DNA of 11,838 bases from the NCBI GenBank assembly GCA_964504195.1, contig CAZDDI010000092.1:1-11838 (forward strand), read 5' to 3'. The notes beneath the pieces were generated by a model. That model saw only the letters and a list, made by a program, of their open reading frames with translations, was not told the DNA's origin and ran no database searches. Source of the stretch: CAZDDI01 sp964504195. Lineage in GTDB: Bacteria > Chloroflexota > Anaerolineae > B4-G1 > SLSP01. Position 1 is the first letter of the stretch. The number at the start of each line of letters is the position of its first letter. Position numbers and translations under genes: made by a program. Positions 1 to 8,700 of this stretch are shown here, piece after piece.

Positions 1-93
1 TGCCCCCCGCCCCCCTTCCCCCCCCATGGGGGGTATGGGGGTTTTTTTTGGGGGTTTTTGGGGGCGGCGCAACCCCCCCCGCCCCAAAAACCC
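1..93. repeat. C/G homopolymer tract with hairpin and G-quadruplex motif
   Basis: No gene is visible here. C runs at 3-25 are followed by four G runs (28-33, 37-41, 50-54, 60-64) separated by 3, 8 and 5 bases. That is a G-quadruplex-like pattern, although the 8-base loop is longer than the usual limit of 7. CCCCCC-AT-GGGGGG around 20-33 is palindromic. A second foldback pairs 52-67 with 79-93 (ggg, ttttt, ggggcgg against their complements, with one bulged G at 60). The composition resembles the G/C hairpins at the outer ends of the repeat copies further along, so this may be the outer end of a neighbouring copy. Runs this long are also prone to sequencing and assembly error. Confidence 0.5.
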
Positions 94-99
94 ATTATG

Positions 100-228
100 C
101 TTCTCCCCCTCCCCGCGCCGCTACGCGGCGTGGGGAGAGGGCCAGGGGGAGGGGTAAAATTCTCACATTTGAGAGAACGGTTCTTGCAAACGTTTTTATC
201 TCCGGATTATTTTCTTAATTTTCATGAA
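100..228 (+). repeat. Dispersed repeat copy A: GC hairpin plus AT-rich core
   Basis: Copy A has two parts. The outer part is a hairpin with a 13-bp stem (109-121 paired with 125-137, loop tac) followed by G runs at 132-135, 139-141, 145-149 and 151-154. The inner part is a core running from ggtaaaatt (about 153) through cttgcaaacg (183-192) and tccggattattttcttaatt (201-220). Aligned by hand with the reverse complement of 2402-2526, about 104 of 121 positions agree (roughly 86%), so the two are clear homologues in inverted orientation. The core faces the 69-aa gene. It may supply AT-rich promoter sequence, but I see no strong -35/-10 pair inside it. Confidence 0.85.
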
Positions 229-250
229 AGTACCGTGAAATTGTTTCGCC

Positions 251-285
251 TTTTGGACGCTTTTTGGACGCCCCCTGATTATACT
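251..285 (+). promoter_or_regulatory. Promoter-like -10 with two 10-bp direct repeats
   Basis: TATACT at 280-285 matches the bacterial -10 consensus at five of six bases and ends 7 nt before the ATG at 293. Transcription would then start at or next to the start codon, giving a leaderless mRNA. No Shine-Dalgarno sequence is present before that ATG, which fits. No good -35 lies 16-18 nt upstream. Instead there is a tandem direct repeat, TTTTGGACGC at 251-260 and 262-271. Its 11-bp spacing is about one helical turn, so it could bind an activator in place of a -35. The -10 and the repeats are seen; their regulatory role is inferred. Confidence 0.4.
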
Positions 286-292
286 AAAAGTC

Positions 293-502
293 ATGTATGA
301 ACTACCTGCATCTCTAAACCAACTCTTTGTCGTGCGTTTCTGGGCTGAAGCTGCCCCGCAACCCCAATGGCGTGGTTCAGTAGAGCACATTCCCACCGGG
401 CAAAAGCTCTACTTTGTGTCCATGCGTGACTTAACTGATTTCATCGCGTTGCAATTGGGTGCTGTTGGTCAGACGGTGTTGAATGATCTCCATACTCAGT
501 AA
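293..502 (+). CDS. Small hypothetical protein, 69 aa
   Basis: The function is unknown. The 69-residue product starts MYELPASLNQ and has no signal peptide or membrane segment, so it is probably cytosolic. A compact order of motifs is visible: RFWAE (residues 15-19), WRGSVEH (26-32), YF (40-41) and an acidic/hydrophobic segment DLTDFIALQL (46-55). I recall small Chloroflexota hypothetical proteins with the same plan (RFW, then WRGRVEH, then a YF-D-L-FI ending), but this is memory, not a search result. The ATG at 293 lacks a ribosome binding site and follows a -10-like box by 7 nt, suggesting leaderless translation. It lies 101 nt before the 381-aa exported protein on the same strand and may lead that operon. 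Protein-like composition and the matching family plan argue against a chance ORF. Confidence 0.72.
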   Translation: MYELPASLNQLFVVRFWAEAAPQPQWRGSVEHIPTGQKLYFVSMRDLTDFIALQLGAVGQTVLNDLHTQ

Positions 503-603
503 CACCAGTTAGTCAGTATCAGGAGGGTACTTATACAGCAATAGACCTTGTTTTTTTGGTGGTTAATTCACTCAATCTATCTCTAAAACTCAGGAGGACT
601 TCC

Positions 604-1749
604 ATGAAAAAGCGTTTGATTCTTGCAAGTGTTTTGGCGTTGATGCTGTTGTTGGGTGGGGTTGGCCCCAGTCAGGCTCAGGGGCCAGTTGATCCGGAAG
701 GTAATGCGGTATTCACTGTACAGTCAGCTGGCGGCGATGTACTGGGTAATCTGAGCACCGGATTTACCTATCAAGGACAACTCAAGAAAAACGGTACGCC
801 CGTCAATGGTACCTGTGATTTTCAGTTCAGTTTGTACGACCGTTCCAGTACCACGACGCCGGTGCAGTTAGGGACCACTGAAACTCAAACTGGCGTCGCT
901 GTGAACAATGGTCTGTTTACCGTGATCTTGAACTTCAGCAATCAGTTCGGCGCGGATGCGTTCAATGGACAGGGGCGGGCATTGGGAATCCAAGTGCGTT
1001 GCCCGGCGGGCAGTGGCTCTTATACGAATCTCACTTCCATCAGCCGGCAACCTTTATGGGCTGCGCCGTTTGCTCAGACGCTGCGGCCCGGTAGCAAAAT
1101 AGTTGGCAGTATCGCTACTGGCGGTGAGATGTTAAGAATTGACAATACCGGGACCGGTGGCGGGTTGACGATTATATCTCACGCTGGTACAGCGTTATGG
1201 GCTAACGCTGGGGCCGGTATCGGCGCGGATGTGCGCAGTACGAGTGGCACTGCGCTTTCTGTCGGCGGCACGGGTCGAATCTACAGTACGGCGGATTCCA
1301 AACTCTATCTCAGCCCGCACACACTGGTGGTGCGTAACAGCCCTAACGTGGAAGTGACGGCGTTGGATGGGGGGGGGGTGAAGATTGTTTTACCGGCCAG
1401 CACTACGTCTTATGTTTCAATTCCTATGTCTACCTTTGGCACGCTGTTCGGTTCTCAGGTATATGTCAAATCCCTTAGAATATGTTATAAGACCGCCGGC
1501 ACAACAATTGATGCGCTGACGATCAGTAAAAATACTGGCACAGAGGGCGGTGCGGCATATTACATTTTCAATGATACGGATCGTTCTTCCGGCACCTACC
1601 TGTGTGAGACATTTATTGCTGATACGCCGCGACTACCTGTTGATAACTCCAGTTGGGTGCAGCTCAACTTACGGACTTTGTCTGGCGGCCCGCGTGAAGT
1701 CTACATCTACACAGTAGAAGTCACCTTGACTGAGCATTCCACCAACTGA
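604..1749 (+). CDS. Exported FTYQGQL-type beta-rich protein, 381 aa
   Basis: This is a probable secreted or surface protein with no enzymatic motif. The ATG at 604 is chosen because AGGAGG (592-597) lies 6 nt upstream and a classic signal peptide follows: KKR, a hydrophobic run LILASVLALMLLLGG, and predicted cleavage at SQA-QG (residue 25). An in-frame TTG at 556 would add 16 residues and spoil the signal. Residues 52-160 form the recognisable module: GFTYQGQL, NGTCDFQFSLYD (68-79), NNGLFTVILNF (101-111), FNGQGRALGIQVRCP (120-134) and RQPLWAAPFA (148-157). This plan recurs in Chloroflexota and other bacteria, sometimes before tail-fibre or S74-type ends; no S74 end is seen here. Residues 170-230 are Gly/Thr/Ser-rich and look like a beta-helix or fibre shaft. 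Residues 268-378 resemble a beta-sandwich ending YTVEVTLTE. A run of ten G (1369-1378) encodes DGGGV. The 93-aa exported gene follows after 39 nt. Confidence 0.88.
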   Translation: MKKRLILASVLALMLLLGGVGPSQAQGPVDPEGNAVFTVQSAGGDVLGNLSTGFTYQGQLKKNGTPVNGTCDFQFSLYDRSSTTTPVQLGTTETQTGVAVNNGLFTVILNFSNQFGADAFNGQGRALGIQVRCPAGSGSYTNLTSISRQPLWAAPFAQTLRPGSKIVGSIATGGEMLRIDNTGTGGGLTIISHAGTALWANAGAGIGADVRSTSGTALSVGGTGRIYSTADSKLYLSPHTLVVRNSPNVEVTALDGGGVKIVLPASTTSYVSIPMSTFGTLFGSQVYVKSLRICYKTAGTTIDALTISKNTGTEGGAAYYIFNDTDRSSGTYLCETFIADTPRLPVDNSSWVQLNLRTLSGGPREVYIYTVEVTLTEHSTN

Positions 1750-1788
1750 GGTTGCTAGATTCTATATTTGGGAGCAGGAGGCATCGAG

Positions 1789-2070
1789 ATGAAATTACGA
1801 CGAATGCTGTTAAGCACCAGCATTGCGCTATGGTTGTTGGCAACCCTTGTGGGGGGCGCTTTGGCTCAAAGTGGCGGGGATTATGATTTAACCTGGAACA
1901 CGGCAGACAGTGGCAGTTATGCTCTTTCCGGCGGCGGCTATACGCTGGAAAATACCGTAGGGCAGGCCGAGGCCGGTGCGTTGAGCGCCAGTAGCTATGC
2001 CCTCAGTAGTGGTTTCCGTTTGGGCGGCGAGCATCGCGTTTATTTACCGCTGGTCTTGCGTGGATTATAG
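1789..2070 (+). CDS. Small exported protein with GGGYTL-TVGQ repeat and YLPLVLR tail, 93 aa
   Basis: The ATG at 1789 follows AGGAGG (1776-1781) by 7 nt and opens a clear signal peptide (KLRR, hydrophobic LLSTSIALWLLATLVGG, predicted cleavage ALA-QS after residue 26). An upstream in-frame TTG at 1768 is rejected. The mature part of about 67 residues reads YDLTWNTADSGSYALSGGGY, then TLENTVGQAEAGAL, then SSYALSSGFRLGG. This is a short beta module that I recall in many secreted proteins of Chloroflexota and some Planctomycetota and Verrucomicrobiota, often in the form GGYSLSGTIGQPDAG. It ends HRVYLPLVLRGL, a tail shared with the giant protein at 2734-11277. The close spacing to the preceding gene suggests co-transcription. 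Export to the cell surface is likely; the molecular role is unknown. Confidence 0.88.
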   Translation: MKLRRMLLSTSIALWLLATLVGGALAQSGGDYDLTWNTADSGSYALSGGGYTLENTVGQAEAGALSASSYALSSGFRLGGEHRVYLPLVLRGL

Positions 2071-2087
2071 TCTGACACGGTAGAAAG

Positions 2088-2124
2088 GACTGTGTCGGCG
2101 GGGCTGTAGCCCGCCGACACAGTC
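2088..2124. terminator. Strong hairpin after the three-gene cluster
   Basis: A 16-bp stem pairs 2088-2104 with 2109-2124 around the loop TGTA, with one extra G in the left arm (2100-2103 has four G against three C). It lies 17 nt after the stop of the 93-aa gene, a normal place for a terminator. The following bases (TCACTTCC) are not a U-tract, so intrinsic termination would be weak. It may instead protect the mRNA 3' end, or be a palindromic repeat copied elsewhere in the genome. Confidence 0.5.
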
Positions 2125-2237
2125 TCACTTCCACACGGGATGCAAACCGACAACGAATACTTTGCATGAACGCATGGGGAGAAAACAGGCAAAATTCGTT
2201 TTCGGAAGAGTTTCTATATGGCTATGCCACACCACGA

Positions 2238-2526
2238 GGATGAAAATGTAGCGCGAACTTGCAGCGCATGATGGAAATAGGACTTACGCAGTGCGAAATT
2301 TTTAACCGCCAAGAACGCCAAGAAAACCTTAAAAAACCTCTGCGATCTTAGCGTTCTCTGCGGTGAAATCTCTGTTCTGCCTACAAAGTGCGTAAGTCCT
2401 GGGAAATTAAGAAAATAACCTGGAAATAAAAGCGTTTGCAATAACCGCTCTTTCAAATGCGATAATTTTACCTCTCCCCCTTGCCCTCTCCCCGCGCCGC
2501 TGCGCGGCGTGAGGAGGGGGAGAAAA
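2238..2526 (-). repeat. Dispersed repeat copy B, split by a MITE
   Basis: Read on the minus strand, 2402-2526 repeats copy A at about 86% identity: a GC hairpin (arms about 2486-2500 and 2504-2518, one mismatch near the base), G runs, ggtaaaatt, the ttgcaaacg-type motif and ttattttcttaatt. The inner end continues at 2238-2278 beyond an inserted 123-bp element. It includes 22 bp at 2238-2259 that are identical to 11754-11775 in copy D. Copies A and B thus flank the three-gene cluster as an inverted pair, with hairpins outermost. Confidence 0.82.
2279..2401. mobile_element. 123-bp MITE with 12-bp terminal inverted repeats
   Basis: Perfect 12-bp inverted ends AGGACTTACGCA (2279-2290) and TGCGTAAGTCCT (2389-2400) bound a non-coding element. 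An internal imperfect palindrome pairs 2305-2322 with 2347-2364 (three mismatches in 18). GGAAAT occurs on both sides (2273-2278 and 2402-2407) as a probable target-site duplication. Removing the element plus one GGAAAT restores a run that aligns with the uninterrupted copy D at 11787-11810, which supports insertion into copy B. It carries no transposase, so a related insertion sequence elsewhere would have to move it. Confidence 0.82.
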
Positions 2527-2542
2527 ACTTCTCAAAAATATC

Positions 2543-2660
2543 CCCCCTTTCCCCCGCAAGCGGGGGAAAGGGGGCAGGGGGATAGGGGGTGACTGAAAGC
2601 GCAAACCCTTGCTTTATTTCCGGATTAATTTTTTAAAATTCATAATGCGCCGTGCGTAAA
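2543..2660 (+). repeat. Dispersed repeat copy C with perfect hairpin and G-quadruplex motif
   Basis: The outer end is a perfect 15-bp inverted repeat (2543-2557 and 2560-2574). It runs into four G5 tracts at 2562-2566, 2570-2574, 2577-2581 and 2585-2589 with loops AAA, CA and ATA, a canonical G-quadruplex motif on the coding strand. The core follows: tgaaagcgcaaaccc (2593-2607), then ttatttccggattaattttt (2614-2633) and aaaattcataatgcgcc, which aligns with A, B and D. The copy faces the giant gene. CATAAT (2641-2646) could act as a -10 box, but no convincing -35 is placed for it. Confidence 0.75.
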
Positions 2661-2676
2661 TGCGCCGTGCGCGCAC
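2644..2676. repeat. 15-bp tandem duplication and palindrome in the leader
   Basis: AATGCGCCGTGCG occurs at 2644-2656 and again at 2659-2671, a tandem duplication with 15-bp period. The second copy runs into the palindrome GTGCGCGCAC (2667-2676). It sits at the inner edge of repeat copy C, where copies B and D carry AT/GCGC sequence of a different form, so it may mark the junction between the repeat and older leader DNA. Confidence 0.55.
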
Positions 2677-2717
2677 CACGCCAGTCTTGATTTGCGATTT
2701 GTTGATTTTAGATTTGC

Positions 2718-2725
2718 AAAGGAGG
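2718..2725 (+). promoter_or_regulatory. Strong ribosome binding site of the giant gene
   Basis: AAAGGAGG is a near-perfect Shine-Dalgarno sequence 8 nt before the ATG at 2734. It fixes this start over the other in-frame Met codons nearby and predicts efficient initiation for an 8.5-kb reading frame. Confidence 0.85.
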
Positions 2726-2733
2726 GGTGAATC

Positions 2734-5700
2734 ATGCAACGGATGCAACATCGCTTGTGGGTATGTTTGGGGGTGTGCGCCCTGATACTGGGCGCAGTGT
2801 TCTTTGTGCAATGGCGCGCGCAGGTCGCAGCGGCAGAATTGCCGATAGCAGAGTTGCCGCCGGAGGATTTAGCAGCAGCAAATTTGCCACAGCATGGCGA
2901 GCTGCTGAACCAACCCTGGAATGCGAACATCCGGGTCAATGATACGGCGCGATCTCCAATCACCACGCCGCGCGATGAACCGGTGTTGGCCGGGTCACTC
3001 AGTAGCACGGAACTGTTCGCGGTATGGGTGGATGGGCGCAATGGCGACGGGACGGCCCGGGCGGACACCGATCTTTTATTGCGCCGTTCCGCCGATGGCG
3101 GCAGCACTTGGGGCGACCCGCTGATGGTAGGCCGCAGCGCGCCGGGTCGCGCACAAAGCGCGCCGGACGCCGTGTTGTCCGCTGCCGGGCGGCTCCATGG
3201 CGTGTGGGTCGAGAAATGGGCCGATGAACCCATCGCTGGCGCGATCTTCTATGCCTATTCCGATAACGACGGCATGACCTGGAGCATTGCGGAGCATCTC
3301 AACGATGTCGCGGACAGCCTCGCCGTTGAACCGGCTATCGCCGTGGACGGCAGCACCGTCTGCGTCGCCTGGAGCGACGATCGCACCAATGAATTCTTCG
3401 AAATTTATGTGGATTGTTCAACAAATACGGGCATGACCTGGGGAAAGGATGTGCGCATCAGTTCAGATATACCAGGGACGGCGCACCATCGCAATCCTGA
3501 TATTGCTTTTGCTGATAGCCGCGTGCATGTGGTATGGGAAGATTATCGCGCTGGCAATGCCGATATTTACTATGCTTACCGCAGCGGCGCGAACTGGAGC
3601 GCCAATGTACGCATCAGTCACGGGAGCCTTGGGGACGCGCAGGAATTCCCCGCATTGGCGGCCTATAATCGGGCGCTGTATGTTGTTTGGCGCGATAGCG
3701 CGCGGCTTGGCAGCGCAATCAATGGGAATATTTCAACCGATGCGGGCGATACCTGGTTGGCAGTGGATCAGGAAGTAAGCGATATGGGCGGGGTGTCGGA
3801 TCGGCCCGCGTTGACGCTGGACAGCAGTGGCACGCCAGTGGCGGCGTGGCGCGTTGTTTCCGGCACCCAGACGCTGCTCTACGCCGATCGGCGCGTATTG
3901 ACGACCTGGGGTACAGATGAGCTGGTGGTGGACACCACCAGCACGAAGCAGCATCTGGCGCTGGCTGCCGGTAGCAGCCGCGTAAATCTGGCCTGGTCAA
4001 CCGGCGCAGCGATTGTTTCCGCTTATCGCACCACGACCTGGTCGGCGCAAGTGGCCGTGAGCGATGAGGGCGAGGCGCGGCAGCAAGCCCCGGCGCTGGC
4101 GGCCGGAACGGTCAATTACTACGCCGCCTGGCTGGATTATCGCAGCGACCTGAGCGTGCCGGGCGTGCGTGTAGCACGTTCGACCGATGGCGGCGCGACC
4201 TGGAGCAGTAACATCCTGGTAAATGATGCCGGGCACACCGCCGTGGCGCCGCCCGCGCTGGCGGCGACCGGCGCGGTGACGGTTCACGCTGCCTGGCGGG
4301 GCAGCGCCAGCACCATCTATTACGACCGCTCTACCACCAGCGGCGCGACTTGGGGCACCGACGTCAACCTCGGCGGCGGCACGGGCAACATAGCCATCGC
4401 TGCGGATGCCAGCAATGGCGTTTACGTCGTCTGGCCCGGTATCTTTATGGCCCGCTCACTGGATAGCGGAACAACCTGGGGGGCTGCGGTACGCATCATC
4501 AGCCAGGCTTTCCCGTTGGTTGATCCCGCGTTGGCGGTAGGGAATGCCGGGTCGTTGCATTTGGCCTGGGCAGAGGAGGATACCGATCAGGATGTGTGTC
4601 ACGGACGGTCTACCGACCGGGGTGTCACCTGGACGGACATCCGCTGCTTTAGCGCACCCTATGGCACAGCCCAAACCCAACCGGATATTGCCGTAGACCC
4701 CATCAGCGGGCGTGTCCATGCCACATGGCAGGATGCACGCGACGGCGTGGCGGCTATCTACCATGCTTATTCCAGCGATAATGGCGTGACCTGGAGCACA
4801 CCCGCCCGCGTCAATGACACCCTCGGCCCGGCGCAAGCGCCGCGCCTGGTTGTGGGTCGCAATCCGCTGGATAGCTCCCGGGTGGTCTACATCGTGTGGC
4901 AAGATACACGCGATACCGGCCATGATGATATTTTCTACGCGCGTTCCACCAATCAAGGCGTGACCTGGGGCGCTGCCGGGCGTGTCAACGATGATAGCTT
5001 TGCCGAACGTTGGCCGCAACGTGCCCCGGACATCACAGCCAATGCCAACGGCGATGTGCTGATTGGGTGGGAAGACCTGCGGCGGAGCACCTGGGATATC
5101 TTCGCTGCGACCATAGCCCCAACTTGCCCCGTGCCACTGTATCGCGTGGGCATGATCGGCGATTGGGAGGTTGATCCGGGCGCGACCGCCGTGCTTACCG
5201 GCTTGATTGACCCGCTCACCTCTACCATACCGCTGGACTACATCTGGGAGCCGTCGCCGCATCGCGGGCAGGGGACAACCGCAACCCAATATACCTGGCC
5301 CGATCCCGGCGTCCACGAGATTACATTCCGCGCCGCCAATTGTGGCGGGACGCTGGCTGCGACGCACGTCCTGACCGTTACCTGCCCTGCAGCGATTACA
5401 GATGTCTCCATAACCGAGGTAAGCACAGCGGAGATTCACTCCCTGGTACGGCTTGAGGCGCGCCTTACCCCCATCGCTCCCTATCAACCCATCACCTACA
5501 CCTGGTCGCCGGAGCCTGATACCGGGCAGAATACAAGCCACGCGCACTACACCTGGCACACGTTGGGAAGCCGAACCATCACGCTCACCGTGAGCAACTG
5601 TAGCGGCATTTGGGGCGTCTTCAGCACTACACAAACCATCCATGTCGTGGATACGCAGTTGCCTGTCTGGAACGATTTCCAGCCGACCGGCTGGGTGACG

Positions 5701-8700
5701 CAAACCACCGGCCCGCAGCTGCACGCCATCACCGCCGAGGAATACGTCACCATGAGCGTGCGCGTGCAGGATGTGGGCAGCGGCCTGGATGTTTCCACGG
5801 CGCAGGCGATGTTCACGACCAATGGCGGTAGCAGCTGGACGGCCTACGAGGATGTCTACTGCCCCGGCGGCGATGGGACGCTCACCCTGCAAAAAATCAA
5901 CCATACCCACGACTTCGGCCAGGACTCGACCTATATGCACCTCAACCGCGTTCGCTTCCGTATCGCGGATATGGCCGGAAACTATAGCTACAGCCCCGTG
6001 TACAATGTAGACATTGACACCACGCCGCCGCTCAATCCTACAACCATCACGGGGGATCGGGCCACGAGCGCCTGGAGCAACGATGACACGGCTACCATGA
6101 GTTGGAGCTACGCGAGCGACGCCTCCAGCGGAGTGTACGGCTATTCGTACCAGTGGTCCATGTCAAGCACGACACTTCCCGATGCGCTTACAGACACGGT
6201 CGGGACAAGCGCCAATACTACCATCCCCAGCAACGGCAATGCCTGGTATTTCCATGTGCGCACGGTGGATAATGTGGGACACTGGGCCGAAAGCGCCACG
6301 CACAAAGGCCCTTACTGGCTGGATACGAACGCGCCACAACTCCCCACGATCACCAGCGTGGATCCGCCCACCGGCACGGTGAGCAGCGATAACACCATCA
6401 CGGTGGTCTACAACAGCCTGGATGTAGGGCCTAGTGGCATCGCGGGCTACTCGCGCAGCTGGACGCAGAGCGCAACCGACATCCCCGACGATACACTCGA
6501 TACCGGCAATACCAGCCCCATTTTGAGCAATGGCACATGGTATTTCCACGTCAAAGCGCAAGATCGCGCCGGCAACTGGTCGGCCACCCGGCATGTCGGG
6601 CCGTTCATCATTGACTTCGTGATGCCCGCGGTGATTCTCCTCGACCATGGCAGCGGCAGCCCCGGCAGCGACGTCTACGTCATCGGGGCGGGCTACGAAC
6701 CGAACATCACGGTCACGTTGAGCTTCCGGCGGCAACCCGATCCCATTGTGGTGCCTTTTACGCCCTTGGGTGACTTCCTCACTTCACCCGATGGGACCTT
6801 CCAGGTTCTGGCCACCGTGCCTCTGGATGCGCTGACCGTACTATCAGAATTCCGCGCCGCGAGCATTGGCAAATCCGCCCAGGCCGAGTTCGATGTAACT
6901 GATAATATGACCCTTGTTTTGCAGCCGAATCGCGTGCGGCCTGGGCAGAATTTCACCGTGCAGGCCAGCGGAATGAATCCCAACGGCAGTCTCTATATCG
7001 AAACAGATTTGGGACATGCCCTGGGCGCGTTCCCGCTCAACGGTGCGACGAGCAAGACGCAACAGATTCATATCTCGTCAGCAGAGAATTATTCTGCTAC
7101 GCATATACTCACGGCGACGGTGCGCGTGGGTGGCACGGTCGTCATGCGTAAAACGGCCACGTTTGCTGTGTATCAGACAGCACTGGGCACGCCACCGCCT
7201 TCCTGGATTACCACCGCCATCACGCATGGCATCCGCGGCGACGCTATTGGCGTGACCGGCTATCACAACTGGGCCGATCTGGGGAGCTGTGTCATTGACC
7301 CGGAATACTGGCATGGGCAGACCGATGTCACGGGCAAGCACATTTTCGTCCCGAGTGCAAGCGGCAGCGGCGGCGAATACTGGTGCGGTATGCCGTCTTA
7401 TGGGGTGACGCTCCGCGCAACAGGCGGCGCCAATTACGGCGCCTGGTTGTATACGCTCGACAATCCCGGCGCGATCAACGTCACCGCCACAGTCCCGGAT
7501 GATTACATTGACGCTTCTGTTGACTCCGATCCTCCCGTTGCCTTGTGGCCCGTTGCCGAGGAATTGCCCTACGGTCAATACGAAATCTGTTTGACAGGCA
7601 AGCTCCAGGTGACGGAACCGTATGAGGAAATTAAGTGTTCTTGGGATTCCTATGGCCAGCAGCACTGCTCAACGACAACGAAATACCATGTAAATACGCT
7701 CCACCGGGAGGTGTTGGCCTGCACGCCGTTCCGGCTTGATCCTGCGCCACGCTTCACCGGCCAGCTCACCCTGAACGATCCCTTCACCATCCAACCAGAC
7801 GATCTGCCGCAGATCATTGTCAGTGGCAAGACCATCGGTACGCTTGGCGGCCAACATCCGGTGACGGTGAGTCAGACTTTTATTGCTGTAGACAATCCCA
7901 ACATCCGTTTCGACTTGCCCGAAGGCGCGTATACTTTCACCGCTTTTGCCTGTAATCATAAGCCGGTGCAAAAGGTGCGTATGGTGGGCCGTGGGACGAA
8001 TATAGATATGGGAACGTTGTATCTAGCGCCGACCGACAAATCTGGCCCGGCCATTCTGGGTGTGGAGGCGCAAATCGAATCGTATCTCGATGACTTCGGC
8101 AAGGTCGGGCCGTTCCTGTCGTTGCAGGGCGTGCCGCACTCGCTGCCCCCGCTACCGATCACCTTCCGCATTCGCTTCGATACCAGCTTCGAGACGATCG
8201 AAAGTGTCAAGGCAGAGCTGGCTGGACAAGATACGGTGTGGGCTACGCAAGATCCTGCCGACACCAACTACTGGAACTTGACCTTGCCCAATCTGCACAC
8301 GCTCCCGGCCGGCGAACTCAACATGCGCTTCATCGCGTATGGGCATTACAAAGGCGGGTGCGGAGAGCAACTCCCCGCTTATGGGCCAGAATTCATTGTC
8401 CCGATTGTGATGGCCGAAGCACCACCGTGGTTGAAAGCACCCAGCTGGGGTGCTTCCTTTGCCCATGGAGCGACGATTACATATAACGCAGGTGAGTATG
8501 TGATGGCTGGCACTTTGGGAATTGCCGATCGGGATGCACCCATCCCCCTGGGCTTCCTCGGCAGCATCGAGAACAGCGTCGGCGCAGCAGTCTCTGTCAA
8601 TGAGACCTTCAGCACGCGCACCGGCATCTGGTCGGCCACGGCAGAGGTGCATGGCGGGGCGGAAGTGCTCTGCTACTCCGCCATGCCTGCATCCCTGCGC

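Noticed and set aside
58..300. Open frame of 80 codons over the window start
   Set aside because: It runs through homopolymers and repeat copy A and translates to low-complexity Pro/Gly sequence at its start. It is not a gene.
521..584. Orphan Shine-Dalgarno-like AGGAGGG between the first two genes
   Set aside because: Only a 12-codon TTG-started frame follows at poor spacing. No supported gene.
556..603. Upstream TTG start adding 16 residues to the 381-aa protein
   Set aside because: There is no suitably placed ribosome binding site. The ATG at 604 has AGGAGG 6 nt upstream and begins a clean signal peptide.
1768..1788. Upstream TTG start for the 93-aa protein
   Set aside because: AGGAGG at 1776-1781 would lie inside the extended frame. 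The ATG at 1789 gives correct spacing and a normal signal peptide.
2214..2811. Short minus-strand open frames in the gap between the two gene units
   Set aside because: They translate repeat and MITE sequence, with no ribosome binding sites or protein-like features.
2734..5103. Active sialidase
   Set aside because: Asp boxes are present, but no F/YRIP motif or recognisable catalytic set is seen. Asp boxes occur in many non-enzymatic propellers.
4456..5940. Long minus-strand open frame (494 codons) opposite the giant gene
   Set aside because: It lies wholly within the giant gene, its product is rich in Gly/Arg/His/Ala with no recognisable domain, and the plus-strand frame has clear protein repeats throughout. 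It is a shadow of the giant gene's GC-rich codon use.
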